This document shows, piece by piece, positions 63,942-64,000 of a DNA stretch of 64,000 nt. The position numbers were made by a program, and so were the translations under genes. The stretch comes from Pseudomonas putida (GTDB lineage Bacteria; Pseudomonadota; Gammaproteobacteria; Pseudomonadales; Pseudomonadaceae). The DNA is taken from contig NZ_CP066306.1 of NCBI RefSeq assembly GCF_016406145.1, forward strand, positions 248,001 to 312,000, read 5' to 3'. The notes below the pieces were generated by a model. It ran no database searches. It saw only the letters and a program-made list of their open reading frames with translations, and was not told the origin of the DNA. How positions within the stretch are numbered: the stretch's first letter is position 1; each line of letters starts with the position of its first letter.

Positions 63942-64000
63942 ATGAGCCTGCTGGCATCCCCCCTCGAATCCGTTGAAAGTGCAGTCATCTGGCTGCTGGT
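63942..64000 (+). CDS. exbB: ExbB proton channel subunit (partial, runs off window)
   Basis: Only the first 19 codons are present (MSLLASPLESVESAVIWLLV). The sequence and position directly after tonB match ExbB/TolQ-family N-termini. A ribosome site (AAAGGAAG) lies about 10 bases upstream. Confidence 0.8.
   Translation, partial: MSLLASPLESVESAVIWLL

Overview
The window looks like chromosomal DNA of a Pseudomonas of the P. putida group. It is GC-rich and densely coded, with many short overlaps between stop and start codons. It carries Pseudomonas markers (SutA, AlgQ/Rsd, AlgP, AlgR, OscA, the spu polyamine locus) and the paired palindromic REP elements typical of P. putida. No phage, insertion sequence, CRISPR array or genomic island was seen. 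This is core genome, so most novelty lies in regulatory detail rather than in new gene systems.

Layout. 0.2-7.6 kb: a small secreted DUF2790 protein, the ComM/YifB ATPase, a 675-residue repeat-type protein of unknown role, ubiK, the nitrogen pair glnK-amtB behind a clear sigma-54/NtrC promoter, and sutA. 7.6-13.6 kb: a minus-strand cluster lptM-lysA-dapF-DUF484-xerC-HAD phosphatase, with cyaY, a DUF1289 protein and rnk divergent. 13.6-19.5 kb: class I adenylate cyclase, two small conserved proteins, a glutathione S-transferase and argH. 19.8-28.6 kb: algR-hemC-hemD-hemX-hemY-dsbB-algQ-FKBP-algP, the classical Pseudomonas alginate-regulator and haem block, but with no algZ/fimS kinase gene in front of algR.

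28.6-38.7 kb: an ABC-F ATPase, a LysE exporter, a slipin/NfeD membrane pair, YbaK-like deacylase, small unknown proteins, a CBS protein, a secreted M20 peptidase, tRNA-Arg(CCG), and an ACT-like protein divergent from an Lrp regulator. 38.7-42.8 kb: a CYTH-CHAD protein and argE-argA. 42.8-53.1 kb: polyamine uptake and catabolism, with spuI divergent from spuB-spuC-spuD-spuE-spuF-spuG-spuH. SpuD and SpuE bind polyamines, SpuFGH import them, and SpuI/SpuB/SpuC start gamma-glutamylation and transamination. 53.3-58.5 kb: an RND pump with two tandem lipoprotein adaptors (TriABC-like). 58.7-62.8 kb: the sulfate-starvation set oscA-sbp-cysT-cysW-cysA. 63.1 kb to the end: tonB and the first codons of exbB.

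The items most worth a second look are a candidate arginine leader peptide (ending Arg-Arg) before argA, an orphan AlgR with an altered receiver domain, nested dyads in the spu locus, and a protein stop codon formed by the first bases of tRNA-Arg.
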